Position numbers and translations under genes: made by a program
NCBI RefSeq assembly: GCF_963678635.1
Contig: NC_087065.1
Location: forward strand, 59,670,754-59,734,753
Direction of reading: 5' to 3'
DNA: 64,000 nucleotides
From: Symsagittifera roscoffensis
Lineage: Eukaryota; Xenacoelomorpha; Acoela; Convolutidae
Part shown: piece after piece, positions 12,456-23,053 of the stretch
Layout of the letters: every line of letters begins with the position of its first letter
Numbering within the stretch: position 1 is the stretch's first letter
Notes under the pieces: generated by a model
What the model was told of the DNA's origin: nothing
The model's database searches: none
The model's input: the letters and a program-made list of their open reading frames with translations, nothing else

Positions 12456-12537
12456 GGTTGTACGACAAAAGCCAACACAAACTTTTATATTTAGAATCTT
12501 ATTAGCAATGAATTTAGATTTTCATATGCGAACATAA
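12304..12537 (+). CDS. Leader ORF, 77 codons, unknown function
   Basis: A small Arg-rich open frame lies about 250 bp downstream of the LTR. Its centre reads PGIGRRPRTRDDIR, followed by a basic/hydrophobic C-terminus. The same 77-codon frame with the same start and stop is intact at 29323-29556 and in element 2 at 63436-63669. It differs from element 2 by about a dozen residues and no indel or stop, while every large gene of the element is broken. It could be a genuine leader peptide or upstream ORF; equally, conservation may reflect RNA structure or the antisense frame on the other strand. No family is recognised. Confidence 0.4.
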   Translation: MLHDKNLIEMSLRLNRSEPIFRTILELPGIGRRPRTRDDIRLRRNLPFSFMVVRQKPTQTFIFRILLAMNLDFHMRT

Positions 12538-12861
12538 AATTTTGAAGTAAAATCTTCATGATTATTTCAGGCGCTAAGCAAAATTATTAATGTACAATAA
12601 CGATTGATAAAACGATCTCAGATCGATCCCTTAATTTCTGCAGTATTATTTAAAACATATCTGAAAAATGTTTATTGAAAATAAAAATAAAAGTTAGTAT
12701 CATGACAATAAATAGTTAGTAATTATAAATCATCCTGTTGTTCCAGCTTCATCACCTAAACACAACAGCAATCATAAGCTCACTAACATCATTTAAAAAC
12801 CAAAACTTCTATTAAACAAATCTAAATCATCTTAAACTTAAATTCACTTAATTTTTAATTA

Positions 12862-12966
12862 GATCATCAAGGCTTATCCGTGGATCTTTATAAATTTTCT
12901 ATCTCATTAATTTTAAAATCTGATCATCAAGGCTTATCCTTGGATCAAAAAGAACAATTTTGTTCT
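12862..12966 (+). promoter_or_regulatory. Cluster of three conserved hairpins in the 5' leader
   Basis: Two near-identical stem-loops (12862-12886 and 12922-12946; flanking GATC...GATC with inner CAAGG/CCTTG pairing) are followed by a perfect 7-bp stem (12951-12966, agaacaa/ttgttct). The cluster is present at 29881-29985 and, inverted, at 63007-63111 of element 2. Changes there are largely in loops or compensating positions. Position between LTR and gag and the repeated stem-loops fit an RNA packaging or dimerisation signal; that role is inference. Confidence 0.55.
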
Positions 12967-13003
12967 CCCCCACCCACTTAGCAAGTGTCTAACGACCTCA
13001 AAC

Positions 13004-13375
13004 GTCGATTCACTATCCAACCTTTCCAAAAGACCCAGGACTAATAGAAATTTTTAAATAAAACTAACCATTCAAATTAGGCTAAACAGTGAAGAACTTC
13101 CGTTATTCATCCTTCACTTGAACCCTCCTTTTACCAGAACCAGGATAGATCTTAGACTTAGAAAGTTTAAAATAGTATCTAACGAACTACTTGCGTTCTA
13201 ATTATACCTGAACCTTGTGGATCGATTTACTATTCTCCAACCCTTGAACACAATCACTACCCCTAAGTAAGATTAAGTAAGTTAACACCTTAACTTAGAC
13301 TAGCCACGAGAAAGTAAAATATCATTCTCCGGAATCGATATACTTTTCTCTCCAACCCTGAATAAAAAGACCCAG
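13004..13375 (+). repeat. Three diverged leader motifs ('TCGAT..ACT..TCCAACC')
   Basis: A motif of about 30 bp occurs three times in the leader, at 13004-13040, 13221-13250 and 13334-13375. Each has TCGAT followed by a short T/A/C tract and CTCCAACC(C)TTGAA or a close variant; the first and third are followed by GACCCAGG. It also occurs in the leader copies near 30004-30370 and 62590-62965. Non-coding direct repeats in this position recall the insulator repeats in the gypsy 5' leader, but no protein site can be named. Confidence 0.5.
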
Positions 13376-13462
13376 GTTAAGCTAACCATAAAATCGTAAG
13401 GACTAACAGTCTAGGAAAATAAAAATCAATAATAACTTCTTGCATCCCTCATCCTAAAGCTT

Positions 13463-13926
13463 ATGTCATTCAAAAATTTAGGAAATAAACAAATAATCAT
13501 TTTACACAATTGTGAAATAGACAACCAAAAATACGATCTTGTAATAACTCCACATACACAAACAGTTGGATACATTCGAACAAAACGACAAACAATAAGA
13601 AGAAAAAAATTATAAACAATTAAAGACAAATCACAAGAAAAAGATTTTCGAATAATAGAAACGCATTTTCTGAATCGGAAGCCAACAGCTTAGACGAACT
13701 ATACAAATTAAAAGAATCAATCAATAAAAATTGCCCCGTCCATGATCAATTGTCTTTTTCCGACTCAGAAACAACTTCAAATTCATCAAAAAGAGGAAAA
13801 AGAAGAATAAAAGGGCAATATAAACACAAACCAGTACACCTGTATAATTGGAATCAAGCAATTAGACACATTGATAGTTATATATTAACAGTCATCAAAC
13901 GAAAAAATGAGCGACACTCAAAGTGA
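13463..13926 (+). pseudogene. ORF0 of element 1, broken
   Basis: This is the counterpart of the intact 154-codon frame at 62042-62506. It begins at the matching ATG but meets a stop at 13613-13615, after 50 codons, and carries a net one-base shift before its natural stop at 13924-13926. That stop overlaps the gag start by 20 nt. The same early stop is present in the copies at 30482 and 31661, so the lesion predates their separation. Function is unknown; see the element 2 entry. Confidence 0.7.
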
Positions 13927-16900
13927 CGAGAGTCCAGATGAAGAAGCAGTTTTTCCCTTTCTTATAGATTCACTCGATGATAGAGGACAAACACGATTTT
14001 GTAAAAACTTACTCGTAAATTTGTTTGAACCAGAAATCATTCCATGCAAAGCAGAATTCCCGGATGTAAAAATCAAAAGATAAATCATAGAACATTATTT
14101 GAAAGACATATGTAATCTAACACAACAATACGGAATCTACACCATAGAATTCAGCACACCAAATACAGCCCATGGTAAATATGTAATTCAAACAGATGAT
14201 ATTGAAATAGAATTTTCAAAAATATTCATAGAATAAATCAAAAGCATATAATATCATAATTCACAAAGAGCAAACTCCATATTCACTGTTTTTGCAATAA
14301 AATATACTTATATATCTATATTAGAAAAAACAGAAGTTCAAAGTATATCACCAACCGAAACATCCAAACATACAAAAGTACGAAATGAAATCACAGTATT
14401 TTCAACATCTCTACATATAATCCGCGAAAATTTTACCAAAGATGATGTTTCACAAAACACTAAACATGATTTGCAAAAGATTTAAGCATGGTTTATTATA
14501 GATTATTTTACCCACAATTTAGATTTAATTTCACAAGCAAGAAAAAATTTCAGACCTCAAAATACCAATGACGACACTGTCATTGCAGAACAATCAGATT
14601 ACGTTTGGGACCCTCAATGGTCTCATCCAGCATTTCTAAGTATTCCACAAGATATCTCGAGTCAAGCAATAAGTACAATATCTTTCCACAGAGATTATGT
14701 AAGAGTAATACCATTAACGATTGACGCAACACCATAAAATTATAATACATTTTTACCTGATACACAAAATAACAGCTTAAATTCAACAGTCATAAATAAT
14801 GAAAATCTCAATGGAACCAGAAATCTTACACAACAAGATATTCAAACACCATCACACTTCAAAAATGAAGAAATCGTCCAAACAACAGCAACAACTACAC
14901 AATAAAGTATTTCACCAATACAACCAAATCTGACAACACCAAGAAATACAAATACATCACTAACACAGGTACCGTTAAGCCTTCGGTTGCTCCAAAATAT
15001 TCACATATGGACTATAGACGTATAGACCAATGACAAAACCGTCAAAAACACCAAAAACGTTCACAAGAAACACTTTTGCAGAACACAATTATAATTATGC
15101 ACACCAACCAAAAACAAATCAACCTCCCCAAAAAACTACACAAAATTTAAATCACGTATGTTCCCATTATTGGAATCTCCCAAAAACATCGACCAATTTA
15201 GCAAATTTTCCAGATAATCCACAACCTACACAGGATTATAGTGAAAACTACCCATTTTTTCAACAGAATAAAAATAAACAACATACACCATATAATACAA
15301 ACTATTTATCATCTGATGACGACCAGATGACGAACCAGATATTTTTGCACCATATACTAAAGCATATCGCACACAGAGACCGCGACAATCTCAACCATCT
15401 CAAAATATGAAAATTTACCCACAAAATCCAACAGATATACAAAATCCACAACAAATGCAAATAAAAAACCCATTTAACACACAATCTTTTCAACCAATAC
15501 AACCACAAAACCCAATGTAATTGCATTCTTATCAACCAACCCAAATGCAAAATGAAATACCGCTCCCATATTACCTTCAGCAACATGAAATCACAAAAAA
15601 TCAACTTTCAAATTTTTCACAAATGCCAAATGCCGCAGAATCACTACAGATGACTATGAATCCGTACCTCATGGGTGGATCATCAATAAAATTGAATAAA
15701 CCATTAATGATATTCACAGAAACAGACCCTGAATATTCTAAATAACAGCAAATTTATTTTTAAATATAGGGCCGAACCAATCAATACGCCACTCAATCAA
15801 AATTGGATACATAGACGCACAGCGTTAATACAAACAACACTAGATGGCGCAGCTCAAAAATGGTTTTCAGTATTACCTAAAGAAATAAAATCAGATTGGA
15901 AAAGATTTTTACAAGAATTTTCAAAAATGTTTGATTCTGAAAGAAACAAACAACATCAAAGAGTTTTATGCAACGAAATACGCAGATTACCAAATTAAAC
16001 AATTAAACAATTAGCAGTACGAATCAAAACACTAGTTCAAAAAACATATTCGCTTAAAACACATGATTACAAAAACACAAAAATGACAGAAACTTTAATG
16101 ATGACCTTAACACCTCAATTAAGGAATATAGCCATAAAAAAGAGAGCATCTCACCCTTGCTCAATTCGAGAACCAGATTTACATTTTCGAAAATTAGTAG
16201 ATAAATTAGAACAAGCAGAAATCATAATGAAACTCGAAGAAACAGAAAAACTAAAACTACAGTATGTTAATTGGATTGAAACAATTACTACACATATAAA
16301 TAACATACAAGAATCAGACACAGACCTGATTGAAAAAATTAATGAAATACTAAATATCTACGAACAACATCAAAACTTTAAAGGCAAACCATCCTTCAAA
16401 AAATGGTGTAATTATTGTCGACGATACGGACACAGTATTGCCGAATGTAGACAAAAACAACAAGACAATCAAAATAAACCTCAAAAGCACAAAGAACCAA
16501 ATAAATCATTCTATCAATACATGAAAAAAGATCAAAATCTACCAAAAAAAAATGTATAAAGTAATAACAGTTCAGGAAAACCACTTCCAAGCAACTCAAA
16601 TTACTCAAGAAATTAATCACCATATAACACAAGTTATAGAGGTAGATCGCCCGAACGAGGAAATTCACGAAATTTCTCACAAAAAAGATATAACCGATCG
16701 AATAGCCAAAATAACCAAAATAACTATTCACGATCGAATTCAAAATCAACAAAATTTTTTTCTGGATCCAGTTACCAGTCAAACCCAAGGAATAGACACT
16801 ATTCCAATAATAGATCACGAAACTCATCATATAACAGAAATAGAAATTATTCACACAATAGAAATAGAAGTTATTCTAATAATCGAAATCAGCATTATCC

Positions 16901-17123
16901 AAACAATAGATCAAGGAATAATTCATATAATAGATCAAATTATCACAGATCAAATGTTAACTATCAAAACAGATCACGAATTAATTCACAGAATCGAAAC
17001 TCAAGTTACAATAATCGATACAGTAATTATTCCCAGTCACCACACAAGAATAATAACCGCTATCCCGACTCTAAACATCGATACAGAAGTAGCACACCAA
17101 AACATCAAAGACACATTAATCAA
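13907..17123 (+). pseudogene. gag: gag of element 1, broken
   Basis: The start ATG at 13907 overlaps the end of ORF0. The first ~500 codons are a Gln/Asn/Thr-rich region without recognised domain. They are followed by a Ty3/gypsy-type capsid region (phrases such as DGAAQKWFSVLP, 15840-16000). A CCHC zinc knuckle (C-x2-C-x4-H-x4-C) lies at 16407-16448, then a low-complexity basic tail. Lesions include stops at 14081 and near 15518, an out-of-frame stretch near 15310, a deletion near 15743 and a stop at 16557. The downstream frame (from 16083) is the same frame as protease and RT. This points to an original single gag-pro-pol frame. Confidence 0.8.
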
Positions 17124-17196
17124 GTGCAAACAAATGAAGAAACAACTTCAGACCCCCCAGGTATTGATGACACAGGAAGTAACGAATTACAACTAA
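16552..17196 (+). other. Overlapping alternative frame in gag tail, 214 codons
   Basis: A long open frame runs in a second register through the low-complexity part of gag. It has an Ile/Thr/His-rich translation with recurring IDH/ITEIE-like words. A matching frame of 205 codons starts at the same ATG in both gag copies of element 2 (56682-57299 and 58781-59398). Because the DNA is a run of near-repeated AAT/CGA/AAC codons, a stop-free second frame can arise by composition alone. I regard it as probably not a gene, but list it because start and extent are conserved. Confidence 0.15.
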
Positions 17197-18755
17197 ATCA
17201 TATAAATTGTGAATCATCGGATACTGAAAGTGATACAGATAATACCATCTCTGTAAATATGATAACAGTCGAAAACTACTATAAACCTATCATATATGAA
17301 CAACATTTTACTTCACATATATATGAAAATCAATTAAAACTCCTTCACAATTACTTTATTGGACCCAGTGATACTACACAAACTACACAAGAAGTAAACG
17401 AAATTAACACGGTAATTAAACCCGATGAAAAAGATGAAACACAACGCTCAAACACAAAACATATTTATCAAAATATCCAAAAAGAACAACCCAGAGAAAA
17501 AATTTGGACAATTCCATTTCTCTTAGAAAATCCAAGAAACAAAAAATTTCAACCACCAGATCTTGAAATTGATTTTTTAATTGATTCAGGAGCAGAATCA
17601 AACATAATTAAAAAAATGTTGATCAAAACATTACATCCAAAATTAACGCCTCTTGCAACCTCTAGTAAACTAGCAACAGCACAAGGATCAACATTAGTAA
17701 ATTATGGAAAAATCCAATTATTCCTTCTCCCCACGAGAACAATGGAGCAAAACAAAATTTTAAGCAAACCGTTTAAGCAAATATTTCATATTACTGATAT
17801 TAAGCACAATATCGTTGGCATACCATTTATATCTAAATATATACCAACAATCAACATCTTAAATAGTAAAATACTAATCAAAAATAAGTACACAAAAACA
17901 AAAAATACAGCCCTAACCTTCTTCCAAAGATTAACCAAACAACCACCATTCTTCTCAAAATTTTACCCAATTTACAATCAACAACGAAAACACCTGAAAT
18001 CACTATCAGGAAATATATATAAATTTTCAATAAAACAAGTTCACCAGTATGATAAAAGTCAAAATAAACAACAACTTTTTATGTCAGACTTTGAATTTAA
18101 ACCTATTCACAAATTTTTCAAAATCACGATCTCATCCATCAAATATTTGAAAAACACGAATTCCGACATCATTTCGTTACACGTGTATAACAAAACACCA
18201 TATCAAGTAACATTAACCTTAAGACTTTTAGGATATTGTGAAACAAATGCTACAATTTCACCTATAAATGAAGTAGCCTACCGCGTTAATAATATACTCC
18301 AATTATTAGATGTTTGCCAATCAACAATTCTTGACGAAGAATTATCCATAAATGATATAATAAATAATGAAAAAAGATATACAGATTATTTCACAAAAAC
18401 ACCATATTTAAAACCGACATTCAATGTAACAAATTATACAAAAGAACAACAAAAATTTTTAACAATGTTTAATTATGAACACTCACAAATCACACAAAAT
18501 GAATTTGATAAATTAGCAAAACAACTGTTAAAATATTCAACAGTCTATGCAACATCCAAATTTGACGTTGGAAAAGATAGTTCATCACTACACCTCCCGT
18601 TAAAACCTGACGCAGTTTTCAAAAAACAAAAAGCAAGTAAAGTACCGATTCACTTACACGACAAGGTAAACAGATTACTTGATATTTTAGAACAATACGA
18701 AATTATCTCACCAGTAAATAAAGAAGAACAACCAAAAGGTAACACCGTCATTTAG
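17124..18755 (+). CDS. pol: Gag C-terminus - protease - RT N-terminus (element 1, partial)
   Basis: A 543-codon open stretch in the gag frame contains a retropepsin active site, Asp-Ser-Gly at 17583-17591 within LIDSGAESNII. A linker of ~250 residues follows, and then the beginning of reverse transcriptase. It ends at a stop (18753-18755) just before RT motif 1, where the other copy has a coding triplet. The absence of any stop or shift between the Gag tail and protease shows that Gag and Pol are not separated by a classical -1 frameshift here. The product would be a polyprotein cut by the protease. Confidence 0.8.
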   Translation: MQTNEETTSDPPGIDDTGSNELQLNHINCESSDTESDTDNTISVNMITVENYYKPIIYEQHFTSHIYENQLKLLHNYFIGPSDTTQTTQEVNEINTVIKPDEKDETQRSNTKHIYQNIQKEQPREKIWTIPFLLENPRNKKFQPPDLEIDFLIDSGAESNIIKKMLIKTLHPKLTPLATSSKLATAQGSTLVNYGKIQLFLLPTRTMEQNKILSKPFKQIFHITDIKHNIVGIPFISKYIPTINILNSKILIKNKYTKTKNTALTFFQRLTKQPPFFSKFYPIYNQQRKHLKSLSGNIYKFSIKQVHQYDKSQNKQQLFMSDFEFKPIHKFFKITISSIKYLKNTNSDIISLHVYNKTPYQVTLTLRLLGYCETNATISPINEVAYRVNNILQLLDVCQSTILDEELSINDIINNEKRYTDYFTKTPYLKPTFNVTNYTKEQQKFLTMFNYEHSQITQNEFDKLAKQLLKYSTVYATSKFDVGKDSSSLHLPLKPDAVFKKQKASKVPIHLHDKVNRLLDILEQYEIISPVNKEEQPKGNTVI

Positions 18756-19442
18756 CCTGATATCATTCTAGCAAAAGGTGAATCACTGAAATTAGTTTTA
18801 GACGCTAGATATCTCAATTCACTAATTGACGAATCAAAATGCAATTGGCCTATTGAACCCATACAAGTTATCTTAACAAAGATAAATGGTAAATATTTCA
18901 CAACCGCAGATATGAATAGTGCTTATAATCAAATGCCACTAGATGAACAATCGCGACGCTTAACACAATTTGTTATTGGAAATCAGCAATATGAATTCAA
19001 CCGCCTATTCTATGGAATATCCATAGGACCAGCAGCATTTTCAGCTTTAATGAGCAAAATTTTTAGACCACTAATACTCAAGAAAAACGCAATCACTTAT
19101 TTAGACGATGTTTTTATGCAATCACAGACAAAAGAAGAAATGTTTAATGTTTTAGAACACTATCACAAAATACTTCAGAACGAAAATCTGAAGGCCGCCC
19201 CCGATAAATCACACTTCTTTTTAACACGAGTTAAATTCTTAGGACACAATATAGAAAGAAAAACAATCACTCCATTAAAATCACGCATTGATGCTATTGA
19301 GAAGCTCAAACTACCAACAAACAAAAAGAAAATCCAAGAATTCCTTGGAATGTTAAATTTTTTAAGCAAATATGTCTATAAAATGCAATTATACTTAAGA
19401 CCCTTTTATAACATCCTCAGACAACAAAATAATTTTGAATGA
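18756..19442 (+). CDS. pol: Reverse transcriptase core (element 1, partial)
   Basis: RT palm and fingers continue in the same frame. FTTADMNSAYNQM is the motif carrying the first catalytic Asp, LFYGISIGPAAF is a characteristic Ty3/gypsy block, and YLDDVF at 19098-19115 holds the catalytic Asp pair. The thumb includes LGHNIE and LGMLNFLSKYV. The segment ends at a TGA (19441-19443) where element 2 has Trp. RT copies the element RNA into DNA in cytoplasmic particles. The conserved catalytic residues are present, but the frame is interrupted on both sides. Confidence 0.85.
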   Translation, partial: PDIILAKGESLKLVLDARYLNSLIDESKCNWPIEPIQVILTKINGKYFTTADMNSAYNQMPLDEQSRRLTQFVIGNQQYEFNRLFYGISIGPAAFSALMSKIFRPLILKKNAITYLDDVFMQSQTKEEMFNVLEHYHKILQNENLKAAPDKSHFFLTRVKFLGHNIERKTITPLKSRIDAIEKLKLPTNKKKIQEFLGMLNFLSKYVYKMQLYLRPFYNILRQQNNFE

Positions 19443-20297
19443 TTATTCACCGAACATCAAACACGATTTGAAGAAATTAAAAAGCTTTTGACAGAACAAA
19501 TTTTAAACACAATTCCAGATCCCAATCAACAATTCTATGCAATGTGCGATGCTTCAAATTTTGGCATCGGCGCAGCATTGCTACAATCACATAGTGGAAA
19601 AAATAAAATGAATCTTATATCAGCAAATTCACGATTATTCACACAAGCAGAGCTACGACTCTCAACTCCAATGAGAAAATGTACAGCTATAATTTATACA
19701 CTTACAGAATATGAATTTCTGATACTTGGATCAAAACAGCCAACAGTTTTATTCACAGATCACAAACCAATTATTTTTCTCTTTACACAAAAATCAAATC
19801 CAAATCATAGAGTTTATAGATTTCAAGTAATTCTAATGAAATTTCCAAACTTACATATACTTTGGACAGCAGGAAAAAACCTTGCGTTACCAGATACGTT
19901 AAGTCGAAATACGCCACTTGAATTACTTACACGAAAAACTACAGTTGAAATACCACAAAATATTAAATTTTGTCTCGCAAAAGATGAAACATCACCCCGA
20001 CTAGAATGCAAATATGCAGTAAAAACTGATATTGATCAATCACAAATAAAAAATCTACAACATTTTCCACTCTACTTAGATTGCCAAAATAATCACTGCG
20101 AAGTTGATTTACTAGGCACATCCACTTTTAAACCAATTCCATACTCAAAATGGGTAAAAAATAAAACTCAACAAAAGAGAAAAAAACAACACTCGCATAA
20201 AAAAGACCTTTTTCCATTAATTGAAAAAGAAAATTTGACCGATAAAATAAATCTATCAGGACCACAAACAAATGATTCAAAAAACACAGTAAATTAA
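19443..20297 (+). CDS. pol: RNase H and tether (element 1, partial)
   Basis: The RNase H domain begins at about 19540 with CDASNFGIGAALLQ (first catalytic Asp). It continues through the ECTAIIYTL-like helix (here KCTAIIYTL, so the usual Glu is replaced by Lys), TDHKPIIFLF and GKNLALPDTLSR, the typical Ty3/gypsy end. The Glu-to-Lys change removes a catalytic acid and would inactivate the domain. A Lys-rich linker follows up to a stop at 20295-20297, beyond which the frame continues toward integrase. Confidence 0.8.
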   Translation, partial: LFTEHQTRFEEIKKLLTEQILNTIPDPNQQFYAMCDASNFGIGAALLQSHSGKNKMNLISANSRLFTQAELRLSTPMRKCTAIIYTLTEYEFLILGSKQPTVLFTDHKPIIFLFTQKSNPNHRVYRFQVILMKFPNLHILWTAGKNLALPDTLSRNTPLELLTRKTTVEIPQNIKFCLAKDETSPRLECKYAVKTDIDQSQIKNLQHFPLYLDCQNNHCEVDLLGTSTFKPIPYSKWVKNKTQQKRKKQHSHKKDLFPLIEKENLTDKINLSGPQTNDSKNTVN

Positions 20298-20820
20298 GTT
20301 TTTGACCTCCATGACCCACTTGACACAATTCCACTATCAAAACTAGAAATTGAGAATATTTTTCTCCCCCAACAAATAAAATTACACTTGAATTTTTAAA
20401 ACAATATCAAAGGCTCGACCCAGTAATTAGACAACTAAAATCATGGCACAAAACAAAACTAAGCCCGTAAAAGCAGATACAACAATTTTAGGAAATAAAA
20501 CACTACTCCAATATTTCACAAAATTTTACACAAATTTTTTATTTCAAGTATTATGCAATTAGTATTATGCACAAAAAGTATTATGCAATGATTGTATAAT
20601 ATGTCAATTGAAGAAACCTTATCCAAATCAAAAACAAATGGCACAAAAACAAGATTTTAAAGGACAACGTTTATATTTCAACCATTGTATTTCATTCGAT
20701 ACAAAAGGACCAATTTCACGATCCTCTGAAAGAAACTCCTACATTATGGTCATTGTTGACGCATTCACACATTATGTAGCAATCAACCCAGTACCACATT
20801 GTAATGCTTACTATGCTTAA
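20298..20820 (+). pseudogene. pol: Integrase remnant of element 1 (two deletions)
   Basis: Comparison with 51860-53300 of element 2 shows that the HH part of the zinc-binding HHCC domain is missing: the sequence jumps near 20540 into a small run of 'tattatgcaa' repeats. Only the CC part remains near 20585. The catalytic core reads as far as its first Asp (IVDAFTHY, ~20750) and then stops at 20818. About 1.1 kb, including the second catalytic Asp, the Glu and the GPY/F module, is absent. Element 1 could not have integrated with its own enzyme after these losses. Confidence 0.8.
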
Positions 20821-21733
20821 CCACGTAAAAATTACAAAACATTCATTCCACAATCTAAAATATTGAAGGAAGAAAGTTGAATTTCAAAAACAACTTTGAT
20901 TTTCAAAATTAATAATTTTTGCACCTCTGGATCATTTTGAACTTTCATTTTTCAAGATAACATGCTGACAAATACGCAACAATTCTAGTTCAGATTCAGC
21001 CAATAGGATTCACTCAAATCCGTCACCTTCTATATCTCTAACAGCAACCTATTAGCCGATAGATATTAAACTCCAGGCATATCTATAACTATAACTTAAC
21101 AACTTCCAGGTCAAAAAAAGCAACTTGCTAAAACTTGACAACTGAAATAATTACCATCATTATATTACGACCCTCCCCTATCTAATAACGCAACGATCAA
21201 CAGTATTTTCTCAACTCAGACCTCAAAAACCCTCCAACCAAAAATGGCGATTTAGCCTAAAGTAAAAAAGGACCATAATCATTTGGCCTAAAGTACAAAT
21301 ACTTCAAAAATACCCCAGATCACCCGACAAATAAAAATAAAGCAAAGAAGGCCTCCCAAATACCATAAAATTAGCCCCCAACAATTTTTCACAAAACTCA
21401 ACCCACTTGTCATAAAACCAATAAATAATCCGACCACACTTGAATCTTGCCCCAAACAACAAAAAATATTCGACGAAGAAATCATTTCTTAGATGCTCTT
21501 CTCTTAATCAGTCAATATCTTAAAAAAATACAATCTTAAATCTTTTCATAAAATTTTTCATACTATTCAAACTTTTGTTCACATTTTTAATCGATACTTT
21601 TGAAGCTTTTATAATCATTTTAATAATTTTTTGCAATATTTTTAAAATTTTCTACTCCCTATTCAAATTATACCTCCAACTTTCCCAAATCATTGATCAC
21701 ATTCACAGGTACGATAATTCAAAGTCTATTTAA
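20821..21733 (+). other. Non-coding gap between pol and ORF-X
   Basis: About 0.9 kb without a conserved open frame; it is also non-coding in element 2 (51062-51859). A candidate splice acceptor, a pyrimidine-bearing stretch ending in ATTCACAG followed by GTACG, lies at about 21690-21712, ~20 bp before the ORF-X start. The same junction exists in element 2. It may be the acceptor of a spliced message for the three downstream genes. Confidence 0.5.
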
Positions 21734-23053
21734 ATGATACGAAAAATTTTTAAGAGAACAGATATTTTTTTACTATTTGTAATTTTCATCACATTTTTAT
21801 CATCCCTAATAATGACAATGTGCAAATGTGTAAAAAAGGCAATAGTCACATTCGCCTTAGCAACAATCCTTTTAATTCTTTTCATCGAAGATTACTACAA
21901 AAAACATAAATCTTCCCACTAGAAAAAATCAATCGGACACGTTTCAAAAATTGCTAACCAACTATCACAAAATCAGTCTTCACCGACATCATCCAAGAAA
22001 ACCCAGCAATACCTACAACTACCCAAAACCCCCAAACATCCACACGAATTTCTTTTCAAGATAATCCATAAACTTTTGAACAACGACACGCTCGCTTATC
22101 CGAACCATTAGAACCAGTTCAGCGACAGACACCAACATATATTTTGCACCCCACATTGCCACAAGACTTAAACAGAATAAGACACATTAGTCAAAATCAA
22201 AACACAGTTGAAATAAATAGACAGATTATACATCCACGAAGAAATAGAAATTTTCAAACCCCTAGAGTTCATTTTGATATACCCCAGTCACCAACACCAA
22301 CTACTTCAGAAAATTCAAGTAGTACATTGCCAGAAACTCCCACACTCATTTCACAACATAGCACATCAAGTATACCCTCAGATTACTTAGGTTCAACACC
22401 AACATCTGAACAAATACGTGAAAATCCCTTTAACTCCCCCAATCCCACCGCACGACTACCATATTGGGCAACACACTCAGATACACAAGGTGAACCAAAC
22501 ATAGTAAATGAACCAATAGACATTTCTACGGATACAACACCATCATCACTACCAGAAACATTATCACTACCATCAACACTATCATTAAGTCAAATTTCAC
22601 AGACGTTTTTCCCCTTTAAGTTTTCCAAATAACCTCTACGCTAGATATCGAGAACAATCATCATCAAATAACCCTTTACGACTAGATTGGAACACATTCG
22701 TAGCACCTCCACCATTATTTGGACAACATCAAGATCGTAACCGACTGCACAGTTGGGCACTCAATAGATTACAATATAGACAAGATATCCACGAAGATAT
22801 TCGTGAACACAATATTCAAATACTTCAACAAAATAGTCTCCAATTAAAATTTGAAATCACGATCAAACTTAACAATATTGTTCAACATCCCTACCCATTA
22901 AATCCACCAAATATAACAGCTCAATCGCTACCACCACCATTTATAACAACTGAAGTAATATATAAATACGATAGATATATATAAAAAAACACAATTGGTT
23001 ACATCACATTTTATAACCCATACTCAGGATTATCATACACATATATATTCTAA
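21734..23053 (+). pseudogene. ORF-X of element 1: two-TM N-terminus, Pro/Ser/Thr-rich, broken
   Basis: The first 62 codons (21734-21922) encode two hydrophobic segments (about residues 11-30 and 36-51) separated by a short CKC-containing basic turn. This looks like a membrane hairpin. After a stop at 21920 the coding sense continues, with shifts, through a Pro/Ser/Thr-rich stretch (open at 22144-22632) and a C-terminal region ending in a stop at about 23051. That end overlaps the start of the env-like gene. No family is recognised. The hairpin plus long flexible tail could suit a matrix-like or ion-channel-like accessory protein, which is speculation. Confidence 0.6.

Noticed and set aside
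16552-17196. Second gene overlapping the gag tail
   Set aside because: The low-complexity codon repeats favour open alternative frames. The product is Ile/Thr/His-rich repeats without domain. Listed only as a weak feature.
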